Assembly (NCBI RefSeq): GCF_000471905.2
Contig: NW_006497557.1
Span: forward strand, 1,054,416-1,118,415
Source of the DNA: Amborella trichopoda
Taxonomy: Eukaryota > Streptophyta > Magnoliopsida > Amborellales > Amborellaceae
Reading direction: 5' to 3'
Length of the DNA: 64,000 nt
Both the position numbers and the translations under genes were made by a program. The notes under the pieces are model-generated. The model searched no databases. It was not told where the DNA came from and was given only the letters and a program-made list of their open reading frames with translations. Shown piece after piece: positions 1 to 14,072 of this stretch. How positions within the stretch are numbered: the stretch's first letter is position 1; each line of letters opens with the position of its first letter.

Positions 1-21
1 ATATGAAGATACTACAAAACG

Positions 22-458
22 CCTATAGTCGAAAATGAGCAGTGATTTCGCCTACCCTCATCACCATATAAATTTCATCGTACGGTTACGCTTATCCGGT
101 AGTGTTTTATTTTTATTTTTATTTTTTACAAATCGAAATGACCTGAAATTTAGAGAGTGTGTTCATAAAAACAGATGAATCTACAAAAAATATCAAAAAA
201 ATAGTTTATATTAAAAAATTGATCAAAATACCCCCAAATTTCAGGGGTATTTTGATCAATTTGGTTTTCACGAATTATTTTTTGTAGATTTTTATTAGGT
301 GTGCCTCCTTAATATGTTCACACGCTCCAAATTTTAGGTTATTAGAATTTGTAGAAAAAAATAAAAAAAGTGAAATATTACTGAATAATCGTGACCGTGC
401 GATGAACTTTGGACGGTGATAAGAATAGGTGAAATCATTATTCATTTTCACCTATAAG
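22..458. repeat. Foldback MITE (long imperfect inverted repeat)
   Basis: The two halves are inverted copies of each other. The centre is a near-perfect hairpin at about 222-260, with arm ATTGATCAAAATACCCC. The outer arms still pair, for example CGAAAATGA near 30 with TCATTTTCA near 442, and the TCATCG/CGATGA stretches near 78 and 400. Arms are roughly 200 bp and imperfect. There is no coding capacity, so this is a foldback-type non-autonomous DNA element. I could not define a target-site duplication. Confidence 0.7.
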
Positions 459-474
459 AGTTGGGAAGGCTTTT

Positions 475-507
475 CCACACACACACACATACACACATAT
501 ACGCACA

Positions 508-543
<36 letters not shown>

Positions 544-558
544 ATATATATATATATA
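475..558. repeat. (AC)n-(AT)n compound microsatellite
   Basis: An interrupted CA dinucleotide run is followed directly by an AT run. Open reading frames across it (Cys/Val/Tyr-rich) are artefacts of the repeat. Confidence 0.95.
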
Positions 559-3500
559 GACACATATCATAGTATAATGCAACGACACTTCTAGGAAACC
601 ATGTTTGTGGTATTTGTATGAACCCAAATTTTGCACACACACTATCGTTATCTCAATAATCAATCCCCCCAGAAAACAAAAGTTCAATTTTAACCCTAAA
701 TATGGTCAAAATGAGTCCCTTTCAAAAACGAATCTAAATCATTCATTTTGTGAATTTCAAGATTTTAGCTTTTATAAACTCAAAATTATTTTTTTATTTT
801 TTAATATTGTTCATCTAAGGATAATAAAAAAAATGAAAAAAATCCCTCTAGAACCTAGATCTAAGCATCTTATGAAAATTAACGACAAATGTTAATTGGG
901 CTTAAAAACTACTTCTTCAAGAAGAATAAATGAGAAGGTAAGGTGTCTAAAACCCGAAGTACAACTTGAAGATGCCTAAATCCTCAAAGTCAATAAGGGC
1001 ATATCCAAGCTAAAGAAAAGGCCCAAAGTCATTCACCAGTCTGTACCCATAAAAAGCAATCAAGGGGCATCAGTTGAACAAACCATGGAAAAGGGATTTT
1101 TTGAGTGAATCAAGGGACCTCAGCCATCCAAACCTCAAATGGCGGCCGTGGAGGAGCAAAATTGAAAATTCAAGAAAATCTCAAGCACTAGGTACAATAT
1201 CGCATGCTTTCCAAAACATGATTTGTATAAAAATCTCAATGAAATCTTCTTTGAGCTGCGACTTGAGGAACGAAATTTGAAGTCGGGACAATACTTGAAG
1301 ATTCCTAGATCTAAAGGTCCCATAAAGGGAAGCTCAGCTAATTGACGTTAATAAATCAAATCAACTAAGTCTTCTTAAACAAAGCACAAATGGGCAAAAT
1401 TGTTTTGCCAAATTTAGCTTCCAAGTTAGGTTTGGGTAGATGAGTCTCTAATTAAATATAATAATGATAATAACAATAATAAATAAAATTTGCACCAAAA
1501 GATTAAATTACAAGACTCGCCTTTTCAATACATTTCAAAACCTTTCTAAAAAATACGTCAAAAATCTTTCTTTTTTATTAGGATTCAAATTTGGAGTTTT
1601 TAAAAGTTTCAATTTGGATTTCAAATTTCACACTATCTGAGGTTAACCCAGATTTTGGATTATCCAAATTTAGGATATGTGTTTTCTAGAAATTTAATTG
1701 TCTTTTAAAATCTATCACCAATCTCTTTCTAAAATCTCCGCTATTTCAGAACTTTTGTAATTTTTAAAAAAATAAAGGAGTTAGATCAGGTGCCAAAAAT
1801 AATCACATTGCATTGTCACAAAAAGTCTAAATCTGGAATTCGAGAAGATTGCCTATACAATAAGTATATCAATAATGGGAGAAAATGCCTAGAAAATAGA
1901 AACATCCCAATTAAAGTCTTCACTTTAAGGGCCGGGATTAGTAAATCAGCACTGACTAACTGTCGCCTAGAAGCGTTGGTAGTTAAGGGCGGAAATAAGC
2001 ATTGTGAGTATTAAAAAAGACCGTCAACTTGAAGCATTAGCAACGTGCACTTCTTCATTTCTAAACTCTTGTATCACATATGTTTAGTTCTTCAGCACTC
2101 TCCTGCTCCTAAGTAGATTCTCAAAAACCTGTGTCCCTGAATCCTAGGGAACACACTAGATTCATATACAATAGAACAATAGAACCACCAAACTGTAGTA
2201 AATACCCCCATATTACAACACAAACACCAAATATTCCCCAAAATTATAAAACCTATTTTTAAGAGGAAATATTTGAAAATTAACAAACAGAAGTCCATAT
2301 GAATCCCAAAACCACCAAATCTCACAAAATCATGAATACCCAAAAGAAATAATAAAATTTGGAGGGAATTTTGTTTCAGTGATGTGTATTACATTGTTGG
2401 GCCTAGAGACGCGCACACCGCGTAGCTAAGGTTCCAATGGCTCAGATCAAGCTATGTAACTACAGTTTGATGTTTTGATTTTTCTATTAATGAGTGGCTT
2501 TTGGTCAAATTTCAGATGGACTTTTGGGACTTTAAGCAGATTAAATGCAAACCCTAGTCTCCCAACTTCCGATTCAATGAATTTAGAAAGCCTAGTAAAA
2601 GCCTAGGTGAAATCAAATCCAAAAGCCCCTGGAATTTAGAACCAAAACCAACCAAACTCAAGAGAAGAACATCAAATCCAAAAGCCCTAAAAGAATGTTT
2701 TTAGGCACAAGAACTCAGCCCCGGGCAAAGACTCAACTTTTTGTCTGATATGGGCCCAACTCCAGTGCTGGGCTTGAGGGCCGGGCCTCTAGATAGTTTT
2801 TATATTTTTTTTTTATCTATTTTTTGTTTTATTCATTGTTTGTCTCTCTATTTTGAAAAGCTTTTCAAAACCCCTCCTACTTTCATACTAATTTTGAAAA
2901 CTTTTTCGGTTTTTCATAAATCTAAGCTTGCCCCTTGGCCAATGATCTATGAGAAAGAAGTCTCTCCTAAGACCAATTCCTCATAGATTGGGATTTGGTG
3001 GGACCCATTGCTGCTGATTTGTTTTTATGCATAGATTAGGATGGGACAGACTCGATGCAGTCTATTTTTGTAAACAGTTAAGAGTCTCAGGTTTCTTTGA
3101 TGAGACTCGATGTCCATTAATTAATATGAATATACAAGCTTCTCTTATGTAGACAAATACATATGACAATAATAAAAACAAATCACATACACCTATACTA
3201 TACCCAAATTTACCCTTCTCATGTATACTAATCACAATATATACCTTTCATATTAACTTGGTATATATACAACATTTCACAATCAACCTAGCAAAAGAAG
3301 AAAATCATAGACCACGTTTCAAAAACAATAGATTACTCTAAAGCAAGGAAAAAAAAGAAGAACGCATTCATGACTTCCATCTCAATTTCACATAATACAG
3401 TAAAGTTATATAATGAAAAACGCATACACAAAGCAACTATGTTCATGTGAGAATTGCAAACATGAAATAAGCAACCTTCGAATTGTTCTTGAATCTGAAA

Positions 3501-5114
3501 TGCACCAATCACTTTTTGAAAAAATAAGAATAGCAGAACTAGATTACAAACCGATAATAATAAAAATCAAGAAATAATACTAGATTTAAGGAGGAGAAAT
3601 TGAAAAATAGAAAAGATTTATTGTTTGACATCAGACACATCCTGCGACCAAAAAACAACGTAATAAAACCCTGAAATGATAAATAAAGAAATGAATATTT
3701 GTTGAAGAAAGCCGTAGAACTCTAAAAGTTCGCTAAGAAAATCTTACCTCTTAAAATAATAACCAAAAATAAAATTCATAGCCAATATATCAAGAGAACC
3801 ACAGATTTGCCAAGACATCATATTTCAAGAAAGAAAAGATTAAAAAAGGGAAAAAGTTAAACTAGGAAAATCAACAAAAAAAAATTCAATGAAAATATTA
3901 GAATTATCTAAACACTTCATTTTTTCTGTAGCATCATTTTTGACATGTGTCACACAATACGGCCTGGGGCATTCTATTCGTACGCATCTTCTAAGCTTTC
4001 ATCCTGATACAAATTTGTCACAATTAGGTGTCAACATTTTTAGACCCCATTTGTTTTTATATTGATAGTAGTGCATTTGTGAGACTTGAACCCATGACCA
4101 TTTGAGATGGCATTCAAAGGAATAACCACCAACTACCTTGTCATCCATTCAAGGTATGAACAAAAGTCAACCATAAATACTTAATGGTGCATTTATTACC
4201 AAGAAAGTATTAATTAAATACATGCATATGTTTATGCATGCCCTTTCATGCATGAAAATCATACACACTCTTATAATGCACACCCTTCGATATATGGGTA
4301 GCTGCCATACATATTATTATATTACCATATGCATATCTTTATGAATATAATTTTATGCCCATATAAATCATGCATATTATTATATTATCATATGCATAAC
4401 TTTATAAATATAATTTATTGCGATATTTATATGAGTGCATATGGACTAAGAAAATACCATCTTTTATAAAATATACTTGTTTTAATTTATTAAAGTAAGA
4501 TGTAGTTTATAATCTAAAATGTAAATTGCTCTCTATGTGATTTGAATTTTGCAAGCTTCTAGTTTGAAATTAATTGATCTACTTATATAAGTATAAAGGA
4601 TGTTTTACATACATACAAAATGCTATTACTAAAAATATCTAAACAATGCAATTTTAAAATATAAAAAATAGAAACAAATGTAGTTGTACAAATGTATTGG
4701 TACCATACTAAATTTTGGGCCTATGTACTAAATACTCTACACTTGTGCTAGATATGATACCCATGTTGGTATCAATGTAACATTGATAACAATGAAGTGG
4801 AAAATGAAGCACATAATATGGTGATAAAAACAACAAATCACATACTTCTGGTTTTTCAAATAACACGAGGGCTATAGAGGTGATGATCCTAAACTCTTCT
4901 ATCCATAAAACACCAAAAAAATGGTGTAAAAATAATGCTCAAAGATAGACTCACGAATTTAAGGTGGTGGAGGAGTTTCTCTCGAACCCTGTGATGATCG
5001 AGGGCGGTGGCAATCGGAGTAAAGATTCATTAGGCATCGCTCTTTTGCACCACCATTTTCATATAACAATCTTTTTTGTAGCCCTTCTTTTTAAAAATTT
5101 ATCATTTATAACTT
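559..5114. other. AT-rich intergenic DNA, no gene recognised
   Basis: Only short ORFs without recognisable domains are present. A tandem duplication of about 64 bp, made of AT-rich ATATTATTATAT-type sequence, lies at about 4305-4440. A GC-rich patch at 2740-2790 (GGGCCGGGCC-type) resembles one end of the GC-rich MITE family seen at 42.8 and 59.7 kb. No RNA gene was recognised. Confidence 0.5.
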
Positions 5115-5530
5115 CTCTTATTAAGAAAAAGGTGCAATTGGCATACAGATGCATCATAGAGGTAAAGTGCACCTTCAAATTTTATCATGGTATATAATTT
5201 TGACGTAAAATGTTCTTAGGATTATCTCAAAATTTATTTTTATATCTAATTATAACATTTTAAATTTCAAAAATGATTAAAATCAAGTAGATATATACAT
5301 GTGAAAATCTTGAAAATGGACGGTGTAGATAATATGTTGTAAAATATACTATTTCTGAGATTTAAAATCTTTTTATTTTTCATGGTCATACATCTCGATG
5401 TCGAGATGATCAATCAAAGGGTTTTTCAACATTAAAAACTACATTTTCCAATGGATAATTGAAGTGCATCCGTAGTTCTACATTATAAGGTTGCATCCTT
5501 ATATAAACTTTTTTTCTTAAGAAACTCTTG
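5115..5530 (+). repeat. Dispersed repeat family R1, copy 1
   Basis: This segment recurs in inverted orientation at about 62930-63300, with close matches around ATCTCGATGTCGAGATGATC (5393-5412) and AAAGTGCACCTT (5163-5174). More diverged relatives lie at about 27600-27900 and inside both PKS introns (41690-41960 and 49830-50080). It is non-coding and probably MITE-like. Termini are not certain. Confidence 0.6.
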
Positions 5531-5926
5531 CTAGAATGCATGCAACTCTAGTAAACATATTTATTTTTACTTTCTTATAAAATCCCTTAGTGGTGTTTCC
5601 AGCCTTATCCTATAATTTTATGAAAATAATGTAATACTCAGTGGATAATCCACGATGATGCATGTAGTTTCTTGTTTGTAAACCACAATCCATCACCAAT
5701 TTTGTTTTCTATGAAAACATCATAGTATACTCATGTTTGGGTTCAAACAATATGCCAATACCTCATCGACCGTCCAACAAATTTGGTGGACTTTGAGTGG
5801 ACAGGTCTTAGCAAATTTTTGATACCCAAATTCTAGCATAACATACAAGCTCAAGGAGGAGAATAAAAAGGTAAAGAGCTATTCTATAATACTTGGGAAA
5901 TGGAGTATTAACTGCTCGTGACAAAC

Positions 5927-6200
5927 CAATGTTTTAAAAAACGGATTGATGACCCGGATCGACCATCCGAAAAACCAACCTGGATAAGTGAATTGACAAT
6001 TTGGTTTGGTGGATTGGCCGGGTTGGCGGCATTCGACCATAAAAAAAATTCAAAAAATGCTAAAAATTGTTATAAATAATGTTTTTGGAAGAAAAAAATT
6101 GGGGGGCAGTGCATTATGAATTTTTATTATCTTGTAAAAATATGTGAATATTGAGATGTCGTTTCTTGTTGAATGTCTATTTATCAACATTCTAATTATA
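5927..6200 (+). mobile_element. hAT-like element H, truncated copy
   Basis: It begins CAATGTTTTAAAAAACGG, like the ends of the complete copies at 11146-12274 and 31674-33708. It shares their subterminal CGGATCG-rich block and the motif AATATTGAGATGT. Homology fades after about 6200 and no right end was found, so this copy is truncated. Confidence 0.5.
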
Positions 6201-7871
6201 TTTTCAGCCACTATTTTATGGGGCTTTTCTCTTTATGTCTTGAGAGATGATGAGGGACACAATGTTAGTTTTAAGGTGGATCTACGCTCTTTGCTCTTAT
6301 AATCATGGTTTCCATGCATTTGATGTTGTTTGTAATGTCATGAGAGAGAAACTGATATTTTAAGCTAGGTATATGCCATTAGAATTTTGAAATAATGACA
6401 GTGTTAAAAGAAGTATCTTATAATCTTTTGGTTTTCAAGGAAATATAGAAAAATATAAGTGATTATCCCTTTATTTTTTATATAATTAGAGCTTTGATTT
6501 CATTGTTCAACCTCCCAAACCTTGGCGAAACTTCCATCCTATCCGATTTATTTTCTCTCTCTCACTATCTCCATCTCTCTCTGTCAACTATTGGTAGAGA
6601 GATAGATAGAGAAAATCATCTATAAAGATCAATTATCTATGGAGACCTGTTAAAATTGAGAAAAGACATGAGACCCTAGAGAGAAAAAGAGGCAGAGGGA
6701 AGCCCAAATCATCCAAACAACTTCAACACATCATGCCACTTAGAGATTTGATATATGCATACAATTGACCAAATTACCCTTGACGATAAGATGAAAGAAT
6801 CAACTAATAACCTCATATAATATTAAAAATGAGGTAGCTCTCTTTTCACATCACCCATCAAGCCAAACATACGTCTTGTGCATTGAGAGCTTTTTGTCTT
6901 GTCAATGTTTTAATGAACATGTTTGCAATCAGATAGAATGAGGGAATAAATTTATAGAAATATTACCTAATACAACATTTTCTTTGATGAAGTAATAAAC
7001 AACTTCTAAGTATTTAATGCAAGCAAGAAAGACAAGATTCGTAGCTAGTCACATTGGAATTTTGTTATCACAAGCTTTGCTTTAATTGTGGAGATCTCAA
7101 TTTCCTTTAGAACATGCCAAGTAATTTCTATTGCCACATTTCTCATTGTTATATACTCTGACTATGTACTTGATTTTGATATTGATGCGTGCTTCTAGCC
7201 ACTCCAAAAAATTAGACCATCCTACAGCAACACAAAATCCTATAATGGATCTACAATCATTAGGGCACCCTACTCAATCAGCATTGGAATATGCCTTGAG
7301 GTCAAATGATCAAGAGAAAGTATGGAATAGGTGTCATCATATATAGTATCTTTTAAAAACTTCAAAATTCTTTATGTAGCTTCAAGGTACCTACATGAAT
7401 TGTCAAATTGTATTCATTGCATAAGCAATATTACAGTGTGTAAATGTGAGGTATTGACGGCTATCAACAACACTTTTATAAAGGGAATGATTACATAACA
7501 CCACCCCTTCTTCAGTCCTCAACTTCCCACTTCAGTTGGAGTGAATATAGGCTTGTAACGCAATTCTCTCATTTAGAGACTAGATCAAGAATGTACTTAT
7601 GTATGGTAAGAACAATACCTTTTTTCTGTTTGATGGAGTTCAATACCAAAAAAGTATTTCACTTTTCCAATATCCTTCATCTTAAAGTTTAGCTTTAATT
7701 ATTTTTTAAGATGTTGAATGCCTTTAATATCATTACCAGTAATGTTGATATCATCTATTTTACGAGGAGAATGATATCTGAAGGTGGTCCTTTTAGAAAT
7801 AGGGAGTAGTCAATCTTGCTCCTTCGAAAGCCAATACTGCTGAGTAGATAGCTGAATTTCTCAAATCAGGC

Positions 7872-8081
7872 TCAAGGACCTTGTTTGAGCTCATAAATAG
7901 CCCTTTTTAAAATGCAAACATGATGTGGTTGCAAGGGGTCTTCAAACCCATAAGGTTGTTCTATGTACACTTTTCCTTTCAGATCACGATGAATGAATGC
8001 ATTTTTTACGTTAAGTTGACGAAGTTTCCAGTTGAGCATAGAGGATAGAGCCAAGATGCAACGAATAGTGGGTGCCTTCAC
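7872..8081 (-). pseudogene. copia reverse transcriptase fragment
   Basis: This 69-residue open stretch matches the N-terminal half of the copia RVT_2 domain, including the LRQLNVKNAFIHRDL block with the first catalytic Asp region replaced by Asn (usually LDVKTAF or LDVKNAF). It ends at YELKQGP, where active elements have YGLKQAP. It belongs to the element at 6885-10900 and is non-functional by itself. Confidence 0.85.
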
Positions 8082-10392
8082 AACAGGGCTGAAAGTTTAA
8101 TCGTTATCAATGCCATATTTTATGACTAAGCCCATTTGCCAATAGTTTATAATCTTTCAACTGACCCAGTTGATCTGACCTTAACCTTGTACACCCATTT
8201 TGAGCCCATAACGTTCTTATCTTAAGACAATGGCACCAAATACCAAGCATGATTTTTCTTAAGTGTATCGATCTCTTCTTTCATTGAGGCTAGCCACCCA
8301 GTGTTGGACGTAGCTTTTTTATAGGTGGTGAGTTCATGGATTTGGGAATTTTGTGTAGCAAATGCCTTGTAATCGGAAGACAACTCTTGGCAAGTGCTAA
8401 AAGGGTACTTTGTTCTAGCAATCTTTAAGTGATGTTAGGAGTGAAAATAGTTACAGAGTAAATATGGTAGTCTGACAGATATTTAGGATGATGTGTAGAA
8501 TGAGAAGAATGATAGGAGATATATGTGAGTCCTCTAAAGGTGCTTTAAATAAGGTAGGTTATGTTGTGGAAGATGTTTCTAAGTTGGAAACATGAGAGAG
8601 GGGAGGTGGTGGTGTGGTTAAAAAACATATCTATCAGAGTAAGGAGATGATTGATGAGGGTGAAGCTACTAAGATGGCTCATCTGTAACCCTAGAGGAAA
8701 TAGGAGCGTACGAGTGTATTTCTTGCTGTTGTTGAGAAGTCATTGAAATAGGTGCATGAAAATAATTTAACGTGGCATTACTTTGTTAGTTTGAGATTAC
8801 TGCTCCTTAAAGTAAAACATAGTTTCATCAAATGTTACATATCTTACAATAAAGAAGCAACGTGACATCTTGTGATAACATCGATAACCTTGTTGTTCTA
8901 GATTATATCCTACAAAACTAGATTCATAAGCCTAAGGAGAAATTTTATTTCTTTGATAAAGATAAGTATTTAAAAAATAGACAACCACATACTTGGAGAA
9001 ATGAGTATTCCGATGTACTACAAAAAATCTTTTGGAAGGGGGATATAAAAGATAATGTAGAGCTTGATAATCTATTAATGAGGTACACAACAGTGGAAAA
9101 GGCTTATGGGCAAAGGAATTGCTATAGACCAGCACACCACTCTCAAGAATGTGACAGTGCTTGCTTGCGTTTAGCAACACCATTTTATGCTGGAGTTTAT
9201 GGATATGAATATTGATGACAAATTTATTGTTGATTCAAATATTTTTTAAAAGCGTGAGAAGTAAACTCTCCCCCGCCATCAGACTTAAAGATATTAAGTT
9301 TGCAAGCAAATTGGTGCTCATCATAGGTATAAAATTTAACAAAACAATTAAACGCATTAGATTTTTGTTGTAAGAAATATATCTAAATATACTGAGTATA
9401 GTCATCCATAAAAATTACATAAAATAGAGAACTTGATGAGGAGCTAACTAGGGCTGGACCCCAAACATCATTGTTAATCAAATCAAGAATAGCATTAGAC
9501 TTCTTATTAGTCGAGTCAAGTGCAGACTCAAAATGTTTGCCCTCTAACAAGATGAACACAATGAACTAGAAGGTAAGTCATCAACAAAATTTGTGAGAAC
9601 AGAATCTCTTAAGACGACTAACAGTAGAGAAACAAGGATGACATAAATGTTCATTCCATAAAATAGAAGCTCATCTTTTAACTTTTGAGATGGACAATAT
9701 AAAACCATAGAGTTGATCATTTTGGAGCACATATAAGCCTTCAGTACCCCCTAAATAATTACCTTCCCACTTTGTAGGTCCTTCACAATACAGATACGAA
9801 GAGTGAACTCAAACAACACCTAAAATCTTTAACAAATTGAGATATATGTATGAGTTGTTTCTTTAGTTTGGGAACAAATAAAACATTGAGAATATTGAGT
9901 GAACCAAAGGTAGTAGAAATAAAGACAATTCTACTATGGGTCATAGGTAACGTCGTACCATATGCTAGGAATACCATACAAGGGTCGTTGCAAGGAATCA
10001 TACCTCAAAATTGAGAGTTGTCATCCGTCATGGAGTAGTTGCACCAGTATCCACGAACTACGAACTATCAATTGGTGTGGTGACCAATAGTTTGCTTAAG
10101 TCATGCACTAGAGGATAAAACATTTTTTATATTCCTATAATTTTTAGCAATGTGTCCATCCACGCTATTGATAGGTGACATGAGTATGCATACCCACCCT
10201 TGGCTGTTGAGGTCGGTGATAAGGTATGACTTGCTGATTTTCATTGCAGCCTCTCCCTCCTCTACCTCCATAATGGCTACATCCTTGATCATATCCAACT
10301 CTATATCATAAAGATATATTGATACGATCTTGAGGATTTTTCTCAACAATTAGTAGAGATATTAATCAAGCTTCATATATGAGAAGGGAGGA

Positions 10393-10584
10393 TCAAAGCT
10401 GATAAAATAATATAAAGGGAAATTTGGTTGTGAGAGATGTCTCAAAAGACTTAAATTCTGGAAAAAGACCCTTGAGTGTATACATGACCCTATCTTGATC
10501 ATTTACTGGAGTATTAATTATTGCAAGATCGTCACATATAGTTTTGAACTTGTTCAAATATTCAATTACTGATTGAGAGCCCAT
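10393..10584 (-). pseudogene. copia gag (UBN2-type) fragment
   Basis: The frame carries the copia gag signature SVIEYLNKFKTICDDLAII followed by NDQDRVMYTLKGL and the EFKSFETSL block. Related gag sequence continues upstream with frame changes to about 10900 (PKYLE and WETLY motifs). It is part of the 6885-10900 element. Confidence 0.8.
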
Positions 10585-11145
10585 ACATAAGTTGATCAGT
10601 TAAGTCTTGAGTTAGAGAACATTGGTAAATATTTGTTTTTTATATGTATTATAGAGGGTCTCCCACTTTATTGAGATATCTTCCGGTGAATCAATTCAGT
10701 GAGGAGATCAACTGATAGAGAAGAAAGTAACAAGCTCAATCATATTTTATTATTATCTTTCATTCATCATTCTAAATATTTAGGGTCCATTTCTTGTTTA
10801 GTGGAATCCTTTAACAATCCCAAATCGGTGCCTTGATTCTTTGATCCCTCAGAAGTACATACATTTGATAGCCAACTAGATCCCATCTAGGTGACCTTTA
10901 AAATTCTAACTCTTCCCTACAGTCCAAACCTTCAGCGTTCCATTTGAGGCAGTTGTTGCATAATGGAAATGAATAATGGAAAACTCACTGAAGCCATAAC
11001 AAAAATATTTCACTTGAGGTTTGGGAGTGAAGAGTTTATCGGAAAAAAGTGGTTCTGGGAGCCAACATGAAATACTTAATAATGTTCTTGAAGTTTTTGA
11101 AAATGAACGCACTTCAATACGCAAGGTACCAATGATCATTTGGAG

Positions 11146-12274
11146 CAGTGGTTTAAAAACGGATCGGTGCCTCAGATCGGGAATCCCAAAAATCCATCTA
11201 GATCAATGAATCGACGATATGGATCGGGAATCGGCCAAACCAATCGGATTATGCTTTAAAAAAATCCAAAAAAATTTCTAAAATTCATTATAAATATTGT
11301 TTTTTTAATAATCCAATAAAAAATTGGGGTACTACATTATTAACTTTCATTTTTTCATCAATGTACGAATATTGAGATGTGTTTTCCCTATATGAACTTA
11401 TGTTAATCATTAAATTTACCTCATACAAAAGAAAAATCATAGAATTATCATGGATGAAGTATATAATCATACATAGACTACAATAAATAATTGATTAAAT
11501 CGATGAAAAAATGGCCACCAAAATATCAAATTGGTGGAAAACCCTAATCCGCTAAAAAAAAACACAAATTATTACAACCTAATTAACTATAATCCAAAAT
11601 TATTACAACATAACTAACTATAATATTATATACTGAAATTGAAATTGTTGGTTTACATTTTATAATCATTTTATTATACAAAAAATAACAAATCCAAAAT
11701 ATCTTATAATATCATTTAATTTAAAATGTATTATTGACAACTGTAAGAAAAAATAGTACATCACATAATTTATAATGTAAATAAATTAAAATAAATAAAA
11801 TAAAATATTTGGTTATCAATGTAGAAATAAATTCTAAAGTGGTATAAGTTAGTGTTATTTTTCTCTCTTAAAATATCCTCTAAACTAATATTTTTTAATA
11901 TTCAATAAATTGAAATTAGTATTATTTTTTGTTTTTTAATATCCTATGAGCTAGTACTAATTTTTAATCTCAATTAACATTTTAATTAACTATTAATCAT
12001 CTAATGAAATAATCACATGAGATAACAGCTTAATAGAGTTTTAAAAATATTGGAAAAATCTTTCATATAATTTAAAAATAATTTAATGTATATAAAAATA
12101 ATTATATTGAAATCATCCAACTTTTTAAATAATTATATTGAAATCATACTGACAACAAATATGCCTCCGACTTTTTAAAAAATTCAAAAACTTACCCTTA
12201 TCGGTTGAAATCGCCTATGTCTCGGCTGATTTCCGGTTATACGATTCCTTGCTGACTCGATTTTTAAATCATTG
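11146..12274 (+). mobile_element. hAT-like element H, complete non-autonomous copy
   Basis: The left end is CAGTGGTTTAAAAACGGATC and the right end is TTTTTAAATCATTG, an inverted pair. The flanks are ATTTGGAG (11138-11145) and ATTTGGAC (12275-12282), an 8-bp target-site duplication with one mismatch. The YAGNG-type terminus and 8-bp TSD are the hAT superfamily pattern. The 1129-bp interior is AT-rich with no transposase. It interrupts sequence upstream of the copia element at 6885-10900. Confidence 0.7.
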
Positions 12275-12282
12275 ATTTGGAC

Positions 12283-14067
12283 TAGTAACGTACACAAGTT
12301 CGGTACTAAGTCACATGCCAGGCACTGCTTCTTTACCCGTTTGAAACCCTAACCCCTCTCTGAAACCAGTCGCTTTTATGCCTTCTTTGAAACCTGTTTC
12401 CTTCTCGCCCTCTCTGAAACCAGTCGCCCGCTTTGAAACCCAATTGCTCTCTCTCCCTCTATGAAATGCCCTCTCCCCTCCTTGATACCCAATTGCCATG
12501 CACGTTGAAGCTCTCTGCATGTCTCGCCCTTGCCTGTAGCACTCCAATTACTCTGTCGATCTCAAGAAATCTTATAAGGTTTAGCCCTAATTTCACTCTG
12601 GCTCTTGATTCTCTCCCTTCATCATTGCTTTCTCTCTGCAATGGTGGCTCTTGATTCTCTCCCTTGATCATTGCATTGTTTCTGCAATGGTTTATGCCCC
12701 ATCTTCTCTGTGCTTTATTGATTCTCTGTCCCAGTTGATGCCCTTAATAATTAACTCAATCAGCATATGGTGAGTGAATCAGTAGTCAAGTGCAATGTCA
12801 TGCCACTACAAATATGAACAACAAGAAGGAAATTGGTGTAGAACCTTTAAATCTGAACTTTCAGTCCTATATGATCCCAAAACTCGACATAATGAAGATG
12901 GTTTTTTTTGTGCAATTTTGATAATAAAGAAAATCATGTAGCTGCTTCCCAAAGTATTTTTGGCTTTCTCTCTCCTCAATCTCTTGCATTCATCTTGGTG
13001 AAAGGTTACAGCAATGTCATCCAAGAGCACAATAAAATGAAATTCAAACGCATCACACACACTTTGTTGCTTTACCATAAAATACATCTTTACGAGTAAT
13101 ATATCATGTCGAATTTTGGGTGTTATTATAAATGACATTACAAGTTCGGTAATTTTGAAATGTGGCCTCACTTGGACAAATACTAGAAAAAAGGATTCGA
13201 TAATCACAACATTGGAAATGGATAATTTTTTTGGAATAATAGTAACTTATAAAAAAATTGAAATTTCTAATAAAAACATATTTTAAGCAATCCAAATAGA
13301 ATTTTCATTTTCTTGGTATCTATGACATGCAATCCAAACAACATACACCCATATTATAGGAAATGCCAATTCTGGTAAATACCAATTCCAGGATATACTT
13401 TTCTCAGGATTAAAAATTCCAGAGAGTCAAACAACCTCTAAAAGTAACAACTTTTACAAGATGAAGATTGCTTATGTAATGTATAGATAGAAGACTTGGA
13501 TAATGGAATTGATTGGGTTTAGCACTCAACGAGGTGGAGAGTAGAGAGAGAGAGAGAGAGAGAGAGAGTTAGGAGCCCTCTTTTAACAAAAATAATGTGT
13601 TTTATGTCAATTGTTTATTGAACAATACATTGATAAGGTGATGATGTATTATTTAAGGCATAATACATTCATGGTAAAACTTAAAAATGGATGGCTTCAA
13701 AATAAAAAGAAAAAAGATTTATTATTATTATCGCAAGTTATTATTAATAATAAGTTATTTATTTATCACATTGTCTAATTAGTAGAGTTTTTCTGTTAAT
13801 TGATAACTTTATCAAATGATAACGGGATCAAACTCACACGCCCTCTCGCTCTCAGCATATAAAGATCAATAGAGAGAAAGAGCAATTATTCGAGAGTCAT
13901 TGATGTGATTTTATTTTTAAAAAAACCTAAGGTTAAAGCCCCTTTGATTTACTCCGACATCTTACCTAATTCGCTTGCTCTCTCTGTATTAATAGTTTTA
14001 AAAGGTTAAAGATGTACCCAATTCTTGTTGTAAAAGGTCGACTTGAACGGGATCATAGGGGCCGGGC
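12283..14067. other. Intergenic DNA, no gene recognised
   Basis: A CT-rich, relatively GC-rich patch at 12310-12700 has imperfect short repeats (CTCTCTGAAACCAGTCGC twice). A 133-codon minus-strand ORF at 12806-13207 has no domain I recognise. A (GA)n microsatellite lies at 13543-13568. Confidence 0.5.
13543..13568. repeat. (GA)n microsatellite
   Basis: This is an uninterrupted GA dinucleotide tract of about 13 units. Confidence 0.9.
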
Positions 14068-14072
14068 CTCTA

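Larger units (their letters stand above)
6885..10900 (-). mobile_element. Degenerate Ty1/copia retrotransposon
   Basis: Read on the minus strand, gag, zinc knuckle, protease, integrase, RT and RNase H segments come in copia order. Gag lies at about 10390-10900 (motif SVIEYLNKFKTICDDLA). A zinc-knuckle remnant is near 10150, and a pre-integrase segment at 9783-10001 (GTTLPMTHS, VPKLKKQLIHISQF). RT is at 7872-8081 (LRQLNVKNAFIHRDLKGKVY, IYELKQGP). RNase H is at about 6890-7350 (AYSNADWVGCPND). Many stops and frameshifts interrupt it. LTRs could not be delimited; the upstream side runs into the hAT-like element at 11146. Confidence 0.85.

Noticed and set aside
448..687. Cys/Val/Tyr-rich ORFs
   Set aside because: They are translations of the AC/AT microsatellite.
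12310..12700. CT-rich, GC-richer patch as a promoter or first exon
   Set aside because: No consistent frame, TATA or splice pattern; short imperfect repeats explain the composition.
12806..13207. 133-codon minus-strand ORF
   Set aside because: No recognised domain, AT-rich flanks, no splice or promoter support; could be part of an unknown decayed element, so it was not called.
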